A DNA stretch of 33,949 nt from Streptomyces sp. 8K308 (lineage in GTDB: Bacteria > Actinomycetota > Actinomycetes > Streptomycetales > Streptomycetaceae), in contig NZ_SMKC01000047.1 in the NCBI RefSeq assembly GCF_004348315.1, forward strand, positions 1 through 33,949, written 5' to 3'. The notes beneath the pieces are model-generated. The model did no database searches, was not told the DNA's origin, and saw only the letters and a list, made by a program, of their open reading frames with translations. A program made the translations under genes and the position numbers. This document shows, piece by piece, positions 24,528-33,949 of this stretch; positions within the stretch are counted from its first letter, which is position 1; each line of letters starts with the position of its first letter.

Positions 24528-26411
24528 TCAGTCGAAGGTGACCGGGAGGCCGTCGAACTCCTCGCCGGTGGGAGGCACCCTGAGGGCCGACAGGGTGAAC
24601 CGCATGACCTCGTTGAACACGGGGCCGCAGACCTCGCTGCCGGTGTAGGGGCCGGACGTGGGGTTCTGGACGGCGCAGTAGACGGTGACGCGCGGGTCGT
24701 CGGCCGGCGCGAAGCCGGCGAACGAGGAGGTGTAGCCGTTGTAGCGACCGGTCTCCGGGTCCACCCGGTTGGAGGTGCCGGTCTTGCCCGCCACCCGGTA
24801 GCCGGGGATGCGGGCGGCGTGCCCGGTGCCCTCCTCGGAGGCCACGACGGTCTCCAGCATCTGCGTGAGCTGGCCCGCCGTGTCCTCGCTGACCACCCGG
24901 CTGCGTTCGGGCTCAGGGGCGGCCTCGTAGTCGCCGTCGGGGCCGGTGGTGCCGCGCACCAGGCTCGGGGCGACGCGCTCGCCGCCGTTGGCGATGGTCG
25001 AGTAGACGGAGGCGGCCTGGACGGCGTTGACGGAGAGGCCCTGGCCGAACGGGATCGTGTACTGCTGGGAGGCGTCCCAGTTCTCCGGGTCGGCCACGAT
25101 GCCGGGGGTCTCGCCGGGGAAGCCGAGCCCGGTGGGCCGGCCAAAGCCGAACGCGGTGAGGTAGCGGTAGAGGATCTCGTTGGCCTCCGGCTGGTCGTCG
25201 CCGAGCTGCTCGGCGGCCAGAATGGTGCCGATGTTGCTCGACTTGGCGAGCACCCCGGCAAGGGTCAGGTACCAGGTGGGGTGTTCGATGTTGTCGCCGA
25301 AGTTGCGGTCGGCCCGGGGCAGCCGGTTGGGCACCACGACGTTGGTGGACGGTGTGGCCGCGCCCTCCTCGAGGACCGCGGCCATGGTGATGACCTTGCT
25401 GGTGGAGCCCGGCTCGTAGGCGTCCTCGAGGGCCGGGTTGCGCAGCTGGCCGGCGTCGACCGAGCCGATGTCGTTGGGGTCGTAGCCGGGGGCGCTGGCC
25501 AGGGCGAGGAGCTCGCCGGTCTCGGTGTCCTGGACGACGACGTAGCCGCTGGTCGCGTCGGACTCCTCGACCTGCGCGGCGATGGCCTGCTGGGCGGCCC
25601 ACTGGATGTCGCGGTCGAGGGTGAGCTCCATGTCGGTGCCTGGCACAGCCGGGTCCTCGCTGCCGCCCGCGGTGGGCACGCGACGGCCGCCGGACTGGGC
25701 GTAGGTGATGCTGCCGGCCTCGCCGGCCAGCTGGGTGTCGAGCTGGGCCTCAAGGCCGCCGCCGCCCGTGCCCTCGCTGTTGACGAAGCCGAGCACGGCG
25801 GCGGCGAGGTCGCCGTTGGGGTAGACGCGCTTGGGATTCTCCTCGGCGAAGATCCCGTTCAGCACCTGGTCGCCGGTGCCCTTGTTGGCCTGCTCGGCCA
25901 GGTTGCCGCGCAGGTCGCGGATCTGGGTCCAGACCTGGGGGGTGCGCTGGCGGGCGAGCAGCGCGTACTTCTCGTCCGGGTCGTCGAGCAGGTCGGTGAG
26001 CTCGGCCTCGTCGCGGTCGAGGATGGGCGCGAGGAGGGCGGCGGCCTGCGCCGGGGCGTCGGGGACGCCGGTGGCCTCCTCGGTGAACATCGAGGGGTCA
26101 GCGGTGATGTCGTAGGCGTCGACGGTGGTGGCCAGCGCGTTGCCGTTGCGGTCGGTGATGTCGCCGCGCTCGGCGGCGAGCGGCACGGTGACGATGCGGT
26201 TGCGGGCGGCCTCCTCCGCGTAGGAGGCGGCGCCCATGGCCTGCACCTGCACAAGCCGGCCGCCGAAGACCAGCATCACCAGGGTGAGGCCGATCCCGAC
26301 GAACCGCAGCCTGGGCCGCGGATTCCCCAACCGCAACGAACCTGGATCCCGCCGGACCCTGGCGGACTTGCCGCCGCCACGACCGCCGCGGCTGGTGTGA
26401 CTGCTGCTCAC
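24528..26411 (-). CDS. ftsI: Septal peptidoglycan transpeptidase FtsI (class B PBP3)
   Basis: The 627-residue membrane-anchored transpeptidase cross-links septal peptidoglycan with FtsW. A Gly/Arg-rich cytoplasmic tail precedes one transmembrane helix (~36-56), then the PBP dimerisation domain (AERGDITDRNGNALA, ~79-93) and the transpeptidase domain with Ser336 in STSK, SSN (391-393) and KTG (543-545). All three catalytic motifs are intact. Two close GTG codons can serve as start; I chose 26411 because GGAGGG is 8 nt upstream and the GTGA overlaps the ftsL stop, whereas GTG 26417 would be only 2 nt from it. Sequence upstream in the same frame (to 26525) is not family-like. Confidence 0.97.
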   Translation of the reverse strand: MSSSHTSRGGRGGGKSARVRRDPGSLRLGNPRPRLRFVGIGLTLVMLVFGGRLVQVQAMGAASYAEEAARNRIVTVPLAAERGDITDRNGNALATTVDAYDITADPSMFTEEATGVPDAPAQAAALLAPILDRDEAELTDLLDDPDEKYALLARQRTPQVWTQIRDLRGNLAEQANKGTGDQVLNGIFAEENPKRVYPNGDLAAAVLGFVNSEGTGGGGLEAQLDTQLAGEAGSITYAQSGGRRVPTAGGSEDPAVPGTDMELTLDRDIQWAAQQAIAAQVEESDATSGYVVVQDTETGELLALASAPGYDPNDIGSVDAGQLRNPALEDAYEPGSTSKVITMAAVLEEGAATPSTNVVVPNRLPRADRNFGDNIEHPTWYLTLAGVLAKSSNIGTILAAEQLGDDQPEANEILYRYLTAFGFGRPTGLGFPGETPGIVADPENWDASQQYTIPFGQGLSVNAVQAASVYSTIANGGERVAPSLVRGTTGPDGDYEAAPEPERSRVVSEDTAGQLTQMLETVVASEEGTGHAARIPGYRVAGKTGTSNRVDPETGRYNGYTSSFAGFAPADDPRVTVYCAVQNPTSGPYTGSEVCGPVFNEVMRFTLSALRVPPTGEEFDGLPVTFD

Positions 26412-27325
26412 GACCACGTCCCTCCGTCGGTAACGGTGATCTGCCCGACCGAGGCGGGGCGCCTGCGGCGCGGCGCCAGCGGCGGGGCCGCGCCCGGCTC
26501 GCCGCCGGCGAGGCAGCCGCGGCACGGTGTCGGCGGCATGGCCGCACCCGTCAGGTCAGGACCAACCGAACGCGCCACACGCGGCAGCGCCAGGGCGGTC
26601 ACGCCGAGCGCGGCAGCGCCGCTGGCAGCCGACACCACATCGGCCAAGGACCGACCACCGCGTCCGGCCCGTACCCCGCGGGCCGCGTGACTCGTGTGGC
26701 GCCGGTGCGCCGCCCGGCGGCGAGCCGCGCGCGGCAGCGCCAGGGCGGTCAGGCCGAGGGCGGCGCCGGCGGCGGCGTCGCCGGTCGGGGTCGGTGACGC
26801 GGCGCCTTCGGCGCCGGACGCGGGCGGCGGCGAGTCGTCGACGATCGTGCCGGGGGGAGTCGACGAGGGCGGTTCGGCCGGGTCCTCGGTGTCATCGGCC
26901 GAGGGGCCGGCCGCCTCGGGGCCGGTTCCGCCGTGGGGGGCCGGCGGCGTGCCCGACGCGCCCTCCGTGTCCTCCCCGCGCGGGGCGACGTCGCCGAGCA
27001 GGGTGCCGTCGGGGCCGAGGAAGACGGGTGGGCCGTCGGGGACCATGCCGAGCTCGCGGGCGCGCTCGGCGAGCGCGTCGGGGGCCGAGTAGCCGTCCAC
27101 CTCGGCCTGCAGCTCCTGCTGCTGGTCCGTCAGCTCCTGCGTCTCGCGCCGCAGCTCGCTCAGCTCGAAGGAGCCCTCGTTGAGCGAGGCGTTGAGGAAG
27201 AGCAGGCCGAGCATGCCCGAGCCGAGCAGCAGCACCACCAGGAGGACGAACGGGGTTCTGGCGGCCGTCGACGAGCCCCTGGGGACGAGGCCGGCCAGCC
27301 GGACAAGACGCTGCCGCTGACTCAT
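26408..27325 (-). CDS. ftsL: FtsL-like septum protein with long low-complexity C-terminal extension
   Basis: This bitopic protein is placed by position between rsmH and ftsI. A basic cytoplasmic tail (1-24) is followed by one transmembrane helix (~25-45, TPFVLLVVLLLGSGMLGLLF) and a short coiled coil (~52-95, LRRETQELTDQQQELQAEV), then YSAPDALAERARELGMVP, typical of actinobacterial FtsL. Residues ~115-180 are Pro/Glu/Ser/Thr-rich. The remaining ~125 residues are unusual: Ala/Arg-rich, with repeated ALGLTALALPRAAR and ALGVTALALPRVAR (189-202 and 239-252). Total length is 305, well above the ~200 I expect. ATG at 27325 is one base after the rsmH stop. A frame change near the Pro-rich region that replaces the normal end is possible. 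Confidence 0.9.
   Translation of the reverse strand: MSQRQRLVRLAGLVPRGSSTAARTPFVLLVVLLLGSGMLGLLFLNASLNEGSFELSELRRETQELTDQQQELQAEVDGYSAPDALAERARELGMVPDGPPVFLGPDGTLLGDVAPRGEDTEGASGTPPAPHGGTGPEAAGPSADDTEDPAEPPSSTPPGTIVDDSPPPASGAEGAASPTPTGDAAAGAALGLTALALPRAARRRAAHRRHTSHAARGVRAGRGGRSLADVVSAASGAAALGVTALALPRVARSVGPDLTGAAMPPTPCRGCLAGGEPGAAPPLAPRRRRPASVGQITVTDGGTWS
26581..26614. repeat. 34-bp direct repeat in ftsL, copy 1
   Basis: This segment matches 26731-26764 with two mismatches in 34 bp; the 150-bp offset preserves the reading frame. It encodes the second ALGVTALALPRVAR-type segment of the FtsL extension. Confidence 0.85.
26731..26764. repeat. 34-bp direct repeat in ftsL, copy 2
   Basis: Partner of 26581-26614 (32 of 34 identical). 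It encodes the first ALGLTALALPRAAR segment. Confidence 0.85.
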
Positions 27326-27326
27326 C

Positions 27327-28304
27327 TCAGGTCGCCTCCCTGATCCGTTCCGCCGCACGCAGCCGGGCCGGCGCGGCACGCTTGTTCTCGGCGAGCTCCG
27401 CCTCGTCCGGCTGCTCGGCGCCGCGGGTCAGCAGCCGAAGGCGGGGCTGGTACTGCTCGGGGATCACCGGCAGCCCCGGCGGCGCGGTGCTCTCGGAGCC
27501 CTCCGCCAGCACCCGCTTGACCAGCCGGTCCTCGAGCGAGTGGTAGGAGAGCACCGCGATCCGGCCGCCCACGGACAGCGCCGCGACGGCCGCCGGCAGG
27601 GCACGTTCCAGGACGGCGAGCTCGCCGTTGACCTCGATGCGCAGCGCCTGGAAGGTGCGCTTGGCCGGGTTGCCGCCGGTGCGCATGGCGGCCTGCGGCA
27701 GGGCCTGGCGGATGAGCGCGACCAGTTGGGCGCTGCCGGTGATGGGGGCGCGGGCGCGCTCGCGCACCACCGCGTCGACGATCCGGCGGGCGAACCGCTC
27801 CTCGCCGTAGACCCGCAGCACCCGGACGAGCTCGCCTGGCGGGTAGCTGTTGAGGACGTCGGCGGCGCTCGGCCCGGTGCCCTGGTCCATCCGCATGTCG
27901 AGCGGCGCGTCCTGCGCGTAGGCGAAGCCGCGGTCGGCCTCGTCCAGCTGCATCGAGGAAACGCCGAGGTCGAACAGGACGCCGGCCACCCGGGGGATGC
28001 TGAGACGGGCCAGCACGTCGGGGAGTTCGTCGTAGACCGCGTGGACCAGCGTGGCCCGGTCGCCGAACCGGGCGAGCCGCTCACCGGCCAGCTCCAGCGC
28101 CGCCGGGTCGCGGTCGAGGGCGACGAGCCGGATGTCGGGGAAGGCGTCGAGCAGCGCCTCGCTGTGGCCGCCGAGGCCGAGAGTGCAGTCCACCGCGACG
28201 GCGCCGGGACGGTCGCGCAGCGCCGGGTCGAGCAGGTCGAGGCAGCGCCGGAGCATGACGGGGCGGTGCCGGGCCTCCGGCGGCCGGTCGTTGCTGGTCG
28301 TCAT
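27327..28304 (-). CDS. rsmH: 16S rRNA (cytosine-1402-N4)-methyltransferase RsmH (MraW)
   Basis: The 325-residue cytoplasmic SAM-dependent enzyme methylates N4 of C1402 in 16S rRNA. It begins near HRPVML, the conserved opening of the family, then the SAM loop [14 protein letters not shown] (39-52), [44 protein letters not shown] and [11 protein letters not shown]. Length is normal. ATG at 28304 has AAGG close upstream; the frame stays open to 28436 without family-like sequence. It is the first gene of the dcw run here; mraZ, which precedes it in many bacteria, is absent. Confidence 0.97.
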   Translation of the reverse strand: MTTSNDRPPEARHRPVMLRRCLDLLDPALRDRPGAVAVDCTLGLGGHSEALLDAFPDIRLVALDRDPAALELAGERLARFGDRATLVHAVYDELPDVLARLSIPRVAGVLFDLGVSSMQLDEADRGFAYAQDAPLDMRMDQGTGPSAADVLNSYPPGELVRVLRVYGEERFARRIVDAVVRERARAPITGSAQLVALIRQALPQAAMRTGGNPAKRTFQALRIEVNGELAVLERALPAAVAALSVGGRIAVLSYHSLEDRLVKRVLAEGSESTAPPGLPVIPEQYQPRLRLLTRGAEQPDEAELAENKRAAPARLRAAERIREAT

Positions 28305-28404
28305 GCGCCTTCCGAGAGAGCTTCCGAGGGCGGTGGAGAAAGAGAGGGGTGACGGGCGAAGACGGCGGCTTGCGGGATCGTGCACACGCCTCCCAGTGCG
28401 CGTC

Positions 28405-28432
28405 ACACTAGCCCACCTGTTTCCGCGGTCAA
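28405..28432 (-). promoter_or_regulatory. dcw promoter upstream of rsmH (TTGACC-16-TAGTGT)
   Basis: On the minus strand a near-consensus -35 TTGACC (28432-28427) is 16 nt from -10 TAGTGT (28410-28405), giving a leader of about 95 nt to rsmH. This is the best promoter match in the window. It lies in the 229-bp divergent gap shared with the carbonic anhydrase gene. Confidence 0.65.
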
Positions 28433-28517
28433 TCACTGAGGTTGATCGGGCGCCGCGTTTCGGACCGGGCCTGTGAGCCGCGTCACCTCTCTGGGGGAGA
28501 CGACCTCCCAGTACTCG

Positions 28518-28523
28518 TATTAA
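28518..28523 (+). promoter_or_regulatory. Candidate -10 of a leaderless carbonic anhydrase transcript
   Basis: TATTAA ends 10 nt before the ATG at 28534, and no Shine-Dalgarno precedes that ATG. Transcription from such a -10 would begin at or within two bases of the start codon. No convincing -35 is visible. Confidence 0.35.
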
Positions 28524-28533
28524 CGTCCCAGAT

Positions 28534-29049
28534 ATGCCTCATACGGTCACAGACGAGCTGGTCAACGCCAACCACCGATACGCCGAGCAGTTCACCGACC
28601 CAGGGATGGACGCCAGGCCCGTGCGCAGGGTGGCGATCGTCGCCTGCATGGACGCGCGGCTCGACCTGCACGCCGCCCTCGGCCTCCGCCTGGGCGACTG
28701 CCACACCATCCGCAACGCGGGCGGCGTGGTCACCGACGACATCATCCGTTCGCTGACCATCAGTCAGCGCAAACTCGGCACCCGCTCCGTGGTGCTCATC
28801 CACCACACCGGCTGCGGGCTGCTGACCCTCACCGAGGACTTCAGGCACGAGTTGGAGCACGAGGTCGGGCAGCGGCCCAGTTGGGCCGTTGAGGCGTTCA
28901 CCGATCTGGACCAGGACGTGCGCCAGTCCATGGCGCGCGTGCGTACCTCGCCTTTCCTCCCGCACACTGATGACGTACGCGGCTTCGTCTTCGATGTGAC
29001 GACAGGTCTGCTGAGGGAGGTGGATCCGGCCAGCGAGGCGGCGAGATGA
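28534..29049 (+). CDS. Beta-class carbonic anhydrase
   Basis: The 171-residue protein is of the small beta-carbonic anhydrase type (CO2 + H2O to bicarbonate + H+), with the zinc ligands Cys38 in ACMDARLD and His and Cys in IHHTGCG, and the Asp-Arg pair (CMDAR) that marks the active site. Length resembles the small mycobacterial Rv1284-like forms. There is no signal peptide, so it is cytoplasmic. The [15 protein letters not shown] stretch is typical of the family. It diverges from rsmH. Translation probably starts at 28534 without a Shine-Dalgarno (see the candidate leaderless promoter). It is separated from the MoxR operon by 138 bp, so probably independent. Confidence 0.93.
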   Translation: MPHTVTDELVNANHRYAEQFTDPGMDARPVRRVAIVACMDARLDLHAALGLRLGDCHTIRNAGGVVTDDIIRSLTISQRKLGTRSVVLIHHTGCGLLTLTEDFRHELEHEVGQRPSWAVEAFTDLDQDVRQSMARVRTSPFLPHTDDVRGFVFDVTTGLLREVDPASEAAR

Positions 29050-29187
29050 CGAGCGAGCGCCGTAGTGTGAAGAATGCTGGGCGGAGGAAACCACCCGGTG
29101 CGGATCCGATGTCCGGGTAATCGGTACGGTCCGGGTCGCGCTTCGAGCCGGGCCCTGGAGTGAGCGAGAAGGGCCGAGGAGGGCCGG

Positions 29188-30179
<992 letters not shown>

Positions 30180-30180
<1 letters not shown>

Positions 30181-31490
30181 TGGCCCTGCCCCATCTCGCC
30201 GGGACGGGCGAGGGTGCGGGTGAGGGCGACCGGGGGCCGCTGAGGGCCGCGTTCAGCGGGCTGACCACCAGGGGCAGGTCGTTCCTCGCGGCGGGCGGCG
30301 CCGCCGGCGTGTGCGCCTACGTGCTCGGCCAGCCCGACCTGCTGCGGGTCGGCGTGCTGCTGGCCGCGCTGCCGCTGCTGTGCGTGCTGGTGCTGCACGG
30401 CACGCGCAGCCGGGTGACGGCGACACGGAGCCTCGCGCCGGCCCGGGTCGCGGCCGGCGGCGAGGCCCGGGTGCACCTCAGGGTGGACAACGTGGCGCGG
30501 ATCCCCAGCGGGCTGCTGCTGCTCCAGGACCGGGTGCCGTACGTGCTCGGGCCCCGGCCCCGGTTCATGCTGGACCGGATCGAGCCCGGCGGCCGGCGCG
30601 AGGTGACCTACCGGATCCGCTCGGAGCAGCGCGGCAGGTACCCGCTCGGGCCGCTCCAGCTGCGGCTCGCCGACCCGTTCGGGATGGTGGAGCTCAACAG
30701 GTCGTTCACCACCTTCGACGTGATGACGGTACTGCCCAGGATCGAGCCGCTGCCGCCGGTGCGGCTCGGCGGCGACGCCAACGGGCACGGCGAGGGCCGG
30801 CAGCGCGCCCTCGCCGTGGCCGGGGACGACGACATCATCCCGCGCGACTACCGGCACGGCGACGACCTGCGGCGCGTGCACTGGCGCTCGACGGCGCACC
30901 GCGGCTCGCTGATGGTCCGCCGCGAGGAGAAGCCGCTCAAGGCGCGCTGCACCGTACTGCTCGACACCCGGCGCGGCGGCTACATCTCCTCGGGGCCCGA
31001 CTCGGCGTTCGAGCGCGCGGTGTCGGGCGCCGCCTCCGCCGTGTTGCACCTGGTGGCCCAGGGCTACGAGGTGCGGCTCGTGACCGACACCGGGCTGCTG
31101 GTGCCAGGACCCGAGAGCCAGGCGGGCGACACCGCGGAGCTGACCGCGTTGATCATGGAGACGCTCGCGGTGATCGGCCACTCGGCCGGCACCTCACTCG
31201 CCGAAGCCAGGGCGGCGCTGCGGGCCGCCGACTGCGGGCTGCTGCTCGGCTTCCTCGGCTCGGTGGGCGCGGAGGAGACCGCGGTCCTCGAGGGGCTGCG
31301 GCAGCGCGCCACGGGCGCGGTCGGCTTCGTGGCGGCGGGTCAGCTGCCGCCCCAGGTGGAGGACGAGCGGCTGCGGAACGTCGCGCTGGCCGGCTGGTCG
31401 GCGCTGCCGCTGCTGCCCGGCGTGCCGCTCGGACAGGCCTGGCAGCGGGCGGCGCTCGAGTTGGCGGCGCGCGGCACGGGGGCGCGATGA
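30180..31490 (+). CDS. DUF58 domain-containing membrane protein
   Basis: The 436-residue protein has two adjacent hydrophobic segments near the N-terminus (~35-50 and ~55-72), then a beta-rich region and the DUF58 signature PRDYRHGDDLRRVHWRSTA at about 222-240, followed by a vWA-like domain with TVLLDTRRGG and GYEVRLVTDT. DUF58 proteins pair with MoxR ATPases and transglutaminase-like membrane proteins in conserved three-gene operons of unknown exact role, sometimes linked to surface or wall processes. ATG at 30180 overlaps the moxR stop by 1 nt. No anomalies. Confidence 0.93.
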
Positions 31491-31537
31491 GCGGGCGGCG
31501 GCTGAGCCGGAGGACGAGCGGGGAGCCGGTCGGATGA
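31487..31537 (+). CDS. 16-codon mini-ORF linking the DUF58 and transglutaminase genes
   Basis: MSGRRLSRRTSGEPVG is encoded by an ATG that overlaps the DUF58 stop (ATGA, 31487-31490) and ends with a TGA that overlaps the transglutaminase ATG (ATGA, 31534-31537). Its last codons include the GGGGAG Shine-Dalgarno of the transglutaminase (31520-31525). A ribosome leaving the DUF58 gene could pass through it straight to the next start. It may be a real coupling peptide, chance, or the frameshifted N-terminus of the transglutaminase, whose relatives often begin with MSGR-type sequence by my recollection. Confidence 0.4.
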   Translation: MSGRRLSRRTSGEPVG

Positions 31538-33921
31538 ATGGGCTGATAGACGGCAGGATTCGGATCGCCTGCGCCGCCTGGCTGGCGACGGTGGCGGCGG
31601 CCGGGGCGCTGCTGCCGCTGATCGACGGCTCGGACTGGATGGTCCAGGCGGCGATCCTGCTGGCCGCGCAAACCTGCGTGGGCATGGTGCTGCGCTGGCG
31701 CGGGCTGCATCCGGCGGTGACGGTCGGAGCGCAGGCCGCGGTCTCGTTGATGCTGCTGACGCTCGTCACGGCCCCGACGTACGCGGTGGGCGGGGTGCTG
31801 CCAGGGCCGTCCACCTTCGAGCGGTTCGGGGTGCTCCTGCGGGCGGGCGCCGAGGACATCGGCCGCTACGTGGCTCCGGCCCCCGCCACCGACGGCATCC
31901 GGATGATGGTGTTCGGCGGGGTGCTGCTGATCGGGCTGCTGGTCGACGTGCTGGCCGTGACGACGCGCAGCGCCGCCTCGGCTGGGCTGCCGCTGCTCGC
32001 CCTCTACTCGGTGGCCGCCGGCGTGGCCCAGGACGGTCCCGGTTGGCCGTACTTCCTGCTCGCGGCCGCCGGCTACCTGGTGCTGCTGCTCGCCGAGGGC
32101 CGGGACCGGCTCACCAGGTGGGGCCGGTTCTTCGCGGGGCACGGCCCGGGCCACGGGATGGCGCCCAACGACCACGCGCTGGCGGCCGGCCCCCGGGCGC
32201 GCGCCGGCCGCCGGATCGGCGCCGTGACGCTGGGCATCGCGGTGCTCGCGCCGGCGGCGCTGCCGTCGCTCGGCGAGGGTCTGCTCGACCTGGACGGCAG
32301 CGGCCGGGGCGGGCGCGGCGGTCCCGGGGACGTCGTCTCGGTCAACCCGGTGGTGGCGCTCCAGGACCAGCTGAACCAGCAGCAGGACCGGACGGTCCTG
32401 ACGTACCGCACGACGAGCGCCGAGCAGTCCGAGATGTACCTGCGGCTGATCGCGCTCGACCAGTTCACCGGGGAGGAGTGGCGGTCCTCGCGCTGGTACG
32501 AGAGCGACACGCCGACCCCCCCGTGGCGGGTCCCCGGGCTCTCCGACGAGGTGGCCACCACCCCGGTCACCACGACGATCCAGGTCGCCGACTACTACGC
32601 GCAGGAGTCGCTGCCCGTGCCCTACCCGGCGACCTTCGTCACCGTCGAGGGCAACTGGCTGTTCGACCGCGGCACGCAGACGCTGGTGACCAACCAGAAC
32701 GGCCGCACCAGTGCGGGCGCCGGCTACGAGATCGAGCACCTGCTGGTGGAGCCGACCGCCGACCAGCTGGCCGCGGCGCCGGCGGCCTCCCGGGAGCTGG
32801 TCGACTACTACACCCGGGTGCCGGAGAACCTGCCGGAGCAGGTCGCGCTGACGGCGCTGGACGTCACCTCGGGCGCGGCCAACGACTTCGAGCGTGCCAT
32901 GGCCCTCCAGGACTGGTTCACCCAGGACGGCGGGTTCCGCTACGACACGACCGTGGCCTCGGGCAACGGCACCCAGGCCATCGCGAACTTCCTTCAGCAG
33001 AGGGAGGGGTTCTGCGTCCACTTCGCCTTCACCATGGCCGCGATGGCGCGCACGCTCGGGATCCCGAGCCAGGTGGCCGTCGGCTTCACCCCTGGCACGC
33101 GGCAGCCCGGCGGCTCCTACGAGGTGGGGGTGCACAACGCCCACGCCTGGCCCGAGCTGTACTTCCAGAGCGTGGGCTGGGTGCGGTTCGAGCCGACCCC
33201 CGGCCAGGGCAGCGCCCCCGCGTACACCCGTCCCGAGCCGTCCCAGCCGAGCGAGGAGCGGCCCGAGGAGCAGCCGGAGCAGACGTCGCCGACCGAGCCC
33301 GAGCCGTCCCAGCAGCCGACGCCCACCGACCTCTGCCAGCGGGACGCGAACGCGGCCGGCTGCCAGGACCGGGAGGAGACGCCGGAGAGCGACCGTAGGG
33401 AAGCCGGGCTGCCGGTCTGGCCGATCGTCTGGGGCGGCGGCGGGCTGCTGCTGGTGCTGCTCGTGGCGGTGCCGCCGCTGTGGCGCTCGCGGCTGCGGAC
33501 ACGCCGACTCGGCGGTGACGGCGCGCTGCCGGCGTGGCGGGAACTCCTGGACTCCGCGTGGGACTTCGGCATCACGCCGCTGCCGTCCGAGACGCCGCGA
33601 CAGGCGGCGGACCGGATCGTCCGGGTGGCCGAGCTGCCGGCGGAGCCGGCAGCGGCGATCCACCGGGTGGCGGACGCGGTGGAGCGGGCGCTCTACGCGC
33701 CGGGGGCGGGACCCGTCGCGGTGCCGCTGGCCGAGGACGTCCGGGCAGTCGTGGCGGGCCTGCGGGGCACGGCGAGGCGGTGGGCCCGGCTGCGGGCGGT
33801 CCTCGCGCCGCGTTCCGCCATTCGGGTGATGCGGGGGGTGACGGCCTGGCGGGCCGACGCGGCCCGCCGGGTGGCGGCGGCGCTACCGGCGCGGCTGCGC
33901 CGCCGCCACCCGGCGGCCTAG
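31534..33921 (+). CDS. Membrane-anchored transglutaminase-like protein (TgpA type)
   Basis: The 795-residue protein has six or seven N-terminal transmembrane helices (for example ~10-31, 36-53, 62-81, 124-143, 149-164 and 170-187, then ~226-244). A large extracytoplasmic region follows with a transglutaminase-like domain: Cys494 in GFCVHFAF, His537 in NAHAWPEL, and Glu553 in GWVRFEPTPG in place of the usual Asp. A Pro/Glu/Ser/Gln-rich linker, one more transmembrane helix (~625-648) and a cytoplasmic C-terminal domain complete it. ATG at 31534 has GGGGAG eight nt upstream and overlaps a mini-ORF. It is the third gene of the moxR-DUF58 operon. Its substrate is unknown: cross-linking or protease-like activity on surface polymers is possible. 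Confidence 0.93.
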   Translation: MNGLIDGRIRIACAAWLATVAAAGALLPLIDGSDWMVQAAILLAAQTCVGMVLRWRGLHPAVTVGAQAAVSLMLLTLVTAPTYAVGGVLPGPSTFERFGVLLRAGAEDIGRYVAPAPATDGIRMMVFGGVLLIGLLVDVLAVTTRSAASAGLPLLALYSVAAGVAQDGPGWPYFLLAAAGYLVLLLAEGRDRLTRWGRFFAGHGPGHGMAPNDHALAAGPRARAGRRIGAVTLGIAVLAPAALPSLGEGLLDLDGSGRGGRGGPGDVVSVNPVVALQDQLNQQQDRTVLTYRTTSAEQSEMYLRLIALDQFTGEEWRSSRWYESDTPTPPWRVPGLSDEVATTPVTTTIQVADYYAQESLPVPYPATFVTVEGNWLFDRGTQTLVTNQNGRTSAGAGYEIEHLLVEPTADQLAAAPAASRELVDYYTRVPENLPEQVALTALDVTSGAANDFERAMALQDWFTQDGGFRYDTTVASGNGTQAIANFLQQREGFCVHFAFTMAAMARTLGIPSQVAVGFTPGTRQPGGSYEVGVHNAHAWPELYFQSVGWVRFEPTPGQGSAPAYTRPEPSQPSEERPEEQPEQTSPTEPEPSQQPTPTDLCQRDANAAGCQDREETPESDRREAGLPVWPIVWGGGGLLLVLLVAVPPLWRSRLRTRRLGGDGALPAWRELLDSAWDFGITPLPSETPRQAADRIVRVAELPAEPAAAIHRVADAVERALYAPGAGPVAVPLAEDVRAVVAGLRGTARRWARLRAVLAPRSAIRVMRGVTAWRADAARRVAAALPARLRRRHPAA

Positions 33922-33930
33922 CCGGCTCTC

Positions 33931-33945
33931 CGGCGCTTCGCGCCG
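33931..33945. terminator. Small hairpin after the transglutaminase gene
   Basis: CGGCGC-TTC-GCGCCG forms a 6-bp stem ten nt after the stop. The window ends four bases later, so a U-run or longer terminator cannot be judged. Confidence 0.35.
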
Positions 33946-33949
33946 AGTC

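Noticed and set aside
29063..29068. TAGTGT as promoter of the MoxR operon
   Set aside because: It matches the -10 used elsewhere in the window, but there is no credible -35 at 16-19 nt, so it is mentioned only in the gene entry.
31153..33663. Long open frame on the minus strand across the transglutaminase gene (836 codons)
   Set aside because: It is low-complexity Arg/Gly/Pro/His sequence with no recognisable domain, opposite a gene with intact catalytic residues and membrane helices; an effect of high third-position GC.

Overview
The window is about 34 kb of very GC-rich DNA with strong third-position GC, frequent GTG starts and many 4-nt ATGA/GTGA gene overlaps. Gene content and order are those of the division and cell wall (dcw) chromosomal locus of Streptomyces or a close relative in the Streptomycetaceae. 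Supporting points: rluD-lspA-dksA/traR next to a T-box-controlled ileS, a glycine/proline/glutamine-rich DivIVA, SepF, YggT, YggS and YfiH downstream of ftsZ, no ftsA, murC, ddl or mraZ in the cluster, and a MoxR/DUF58/transglutaminase operon upstream. This is a core-genome region, not an accessory island; I see no insertion sequence, prophage, CRISPR array, tRNA or rRNA.

Layout. 1-2200: the 3' end of a gene for an exported or membrane-anchored protein (+), a dienelactone-hydrolase-like enzyme (-), and an MscS-type channel (+). 2160-5494 (all -): dksA/traR-like zinc-finger gene, lspA, rluD, and the remains of a CPA1 Na+/H+ antiporter that lacks its central transmembrane region and is out of frame. 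5495-5945: divergent control region with the ileS promoter and a textbook translational T-box riboswitch. 5946-9086: ileS (+), ending at a strong bidirectional terminator. 9184-28304 (all -), transcribed rsmH-ftsL-ftsI-murE-murF-mraY-murD-ftsW-murG-ftsQ-ftsZ-yfiH-yggS-sepF-yggT-divIVA: the complete dcw run. 28534-33921 (+): a beta-carbonic anhydrase, then moxR-DUF58-transglutaminase.

How the genes work together. MurE, MurF, MraY, MurD and MurG build lipid II. FtsW and FtsI polymerise and cross-link it at the septum, with FtsQ and FtsL as divisome scaffolds. FtsZ forms the ring, SepF anchors it to the membrane, and DivIVA directs polar growth. ftsZ has its own roughly 300-bp promoter region with several promoter-like motifs and a BldD-like palindrome, as expected where sporulation septation is developmentally controlled.

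No clearly new biological system stands out. The most notable departures from the expected locus are: the internally deleted antiporter; an FtsW with an extra ~250-residue N-terminal extension carrying a 64-bp duplication; an FtsL with a long C-terminal extension carrying its own in-frame repeat; matching TCAC/GTGA palindromes in front of ftsZ and the dksA-like gene; and a 16-codon mini-ORF that overlaps the stop of the DUF58 gene and the start of the transglutaminase gene.
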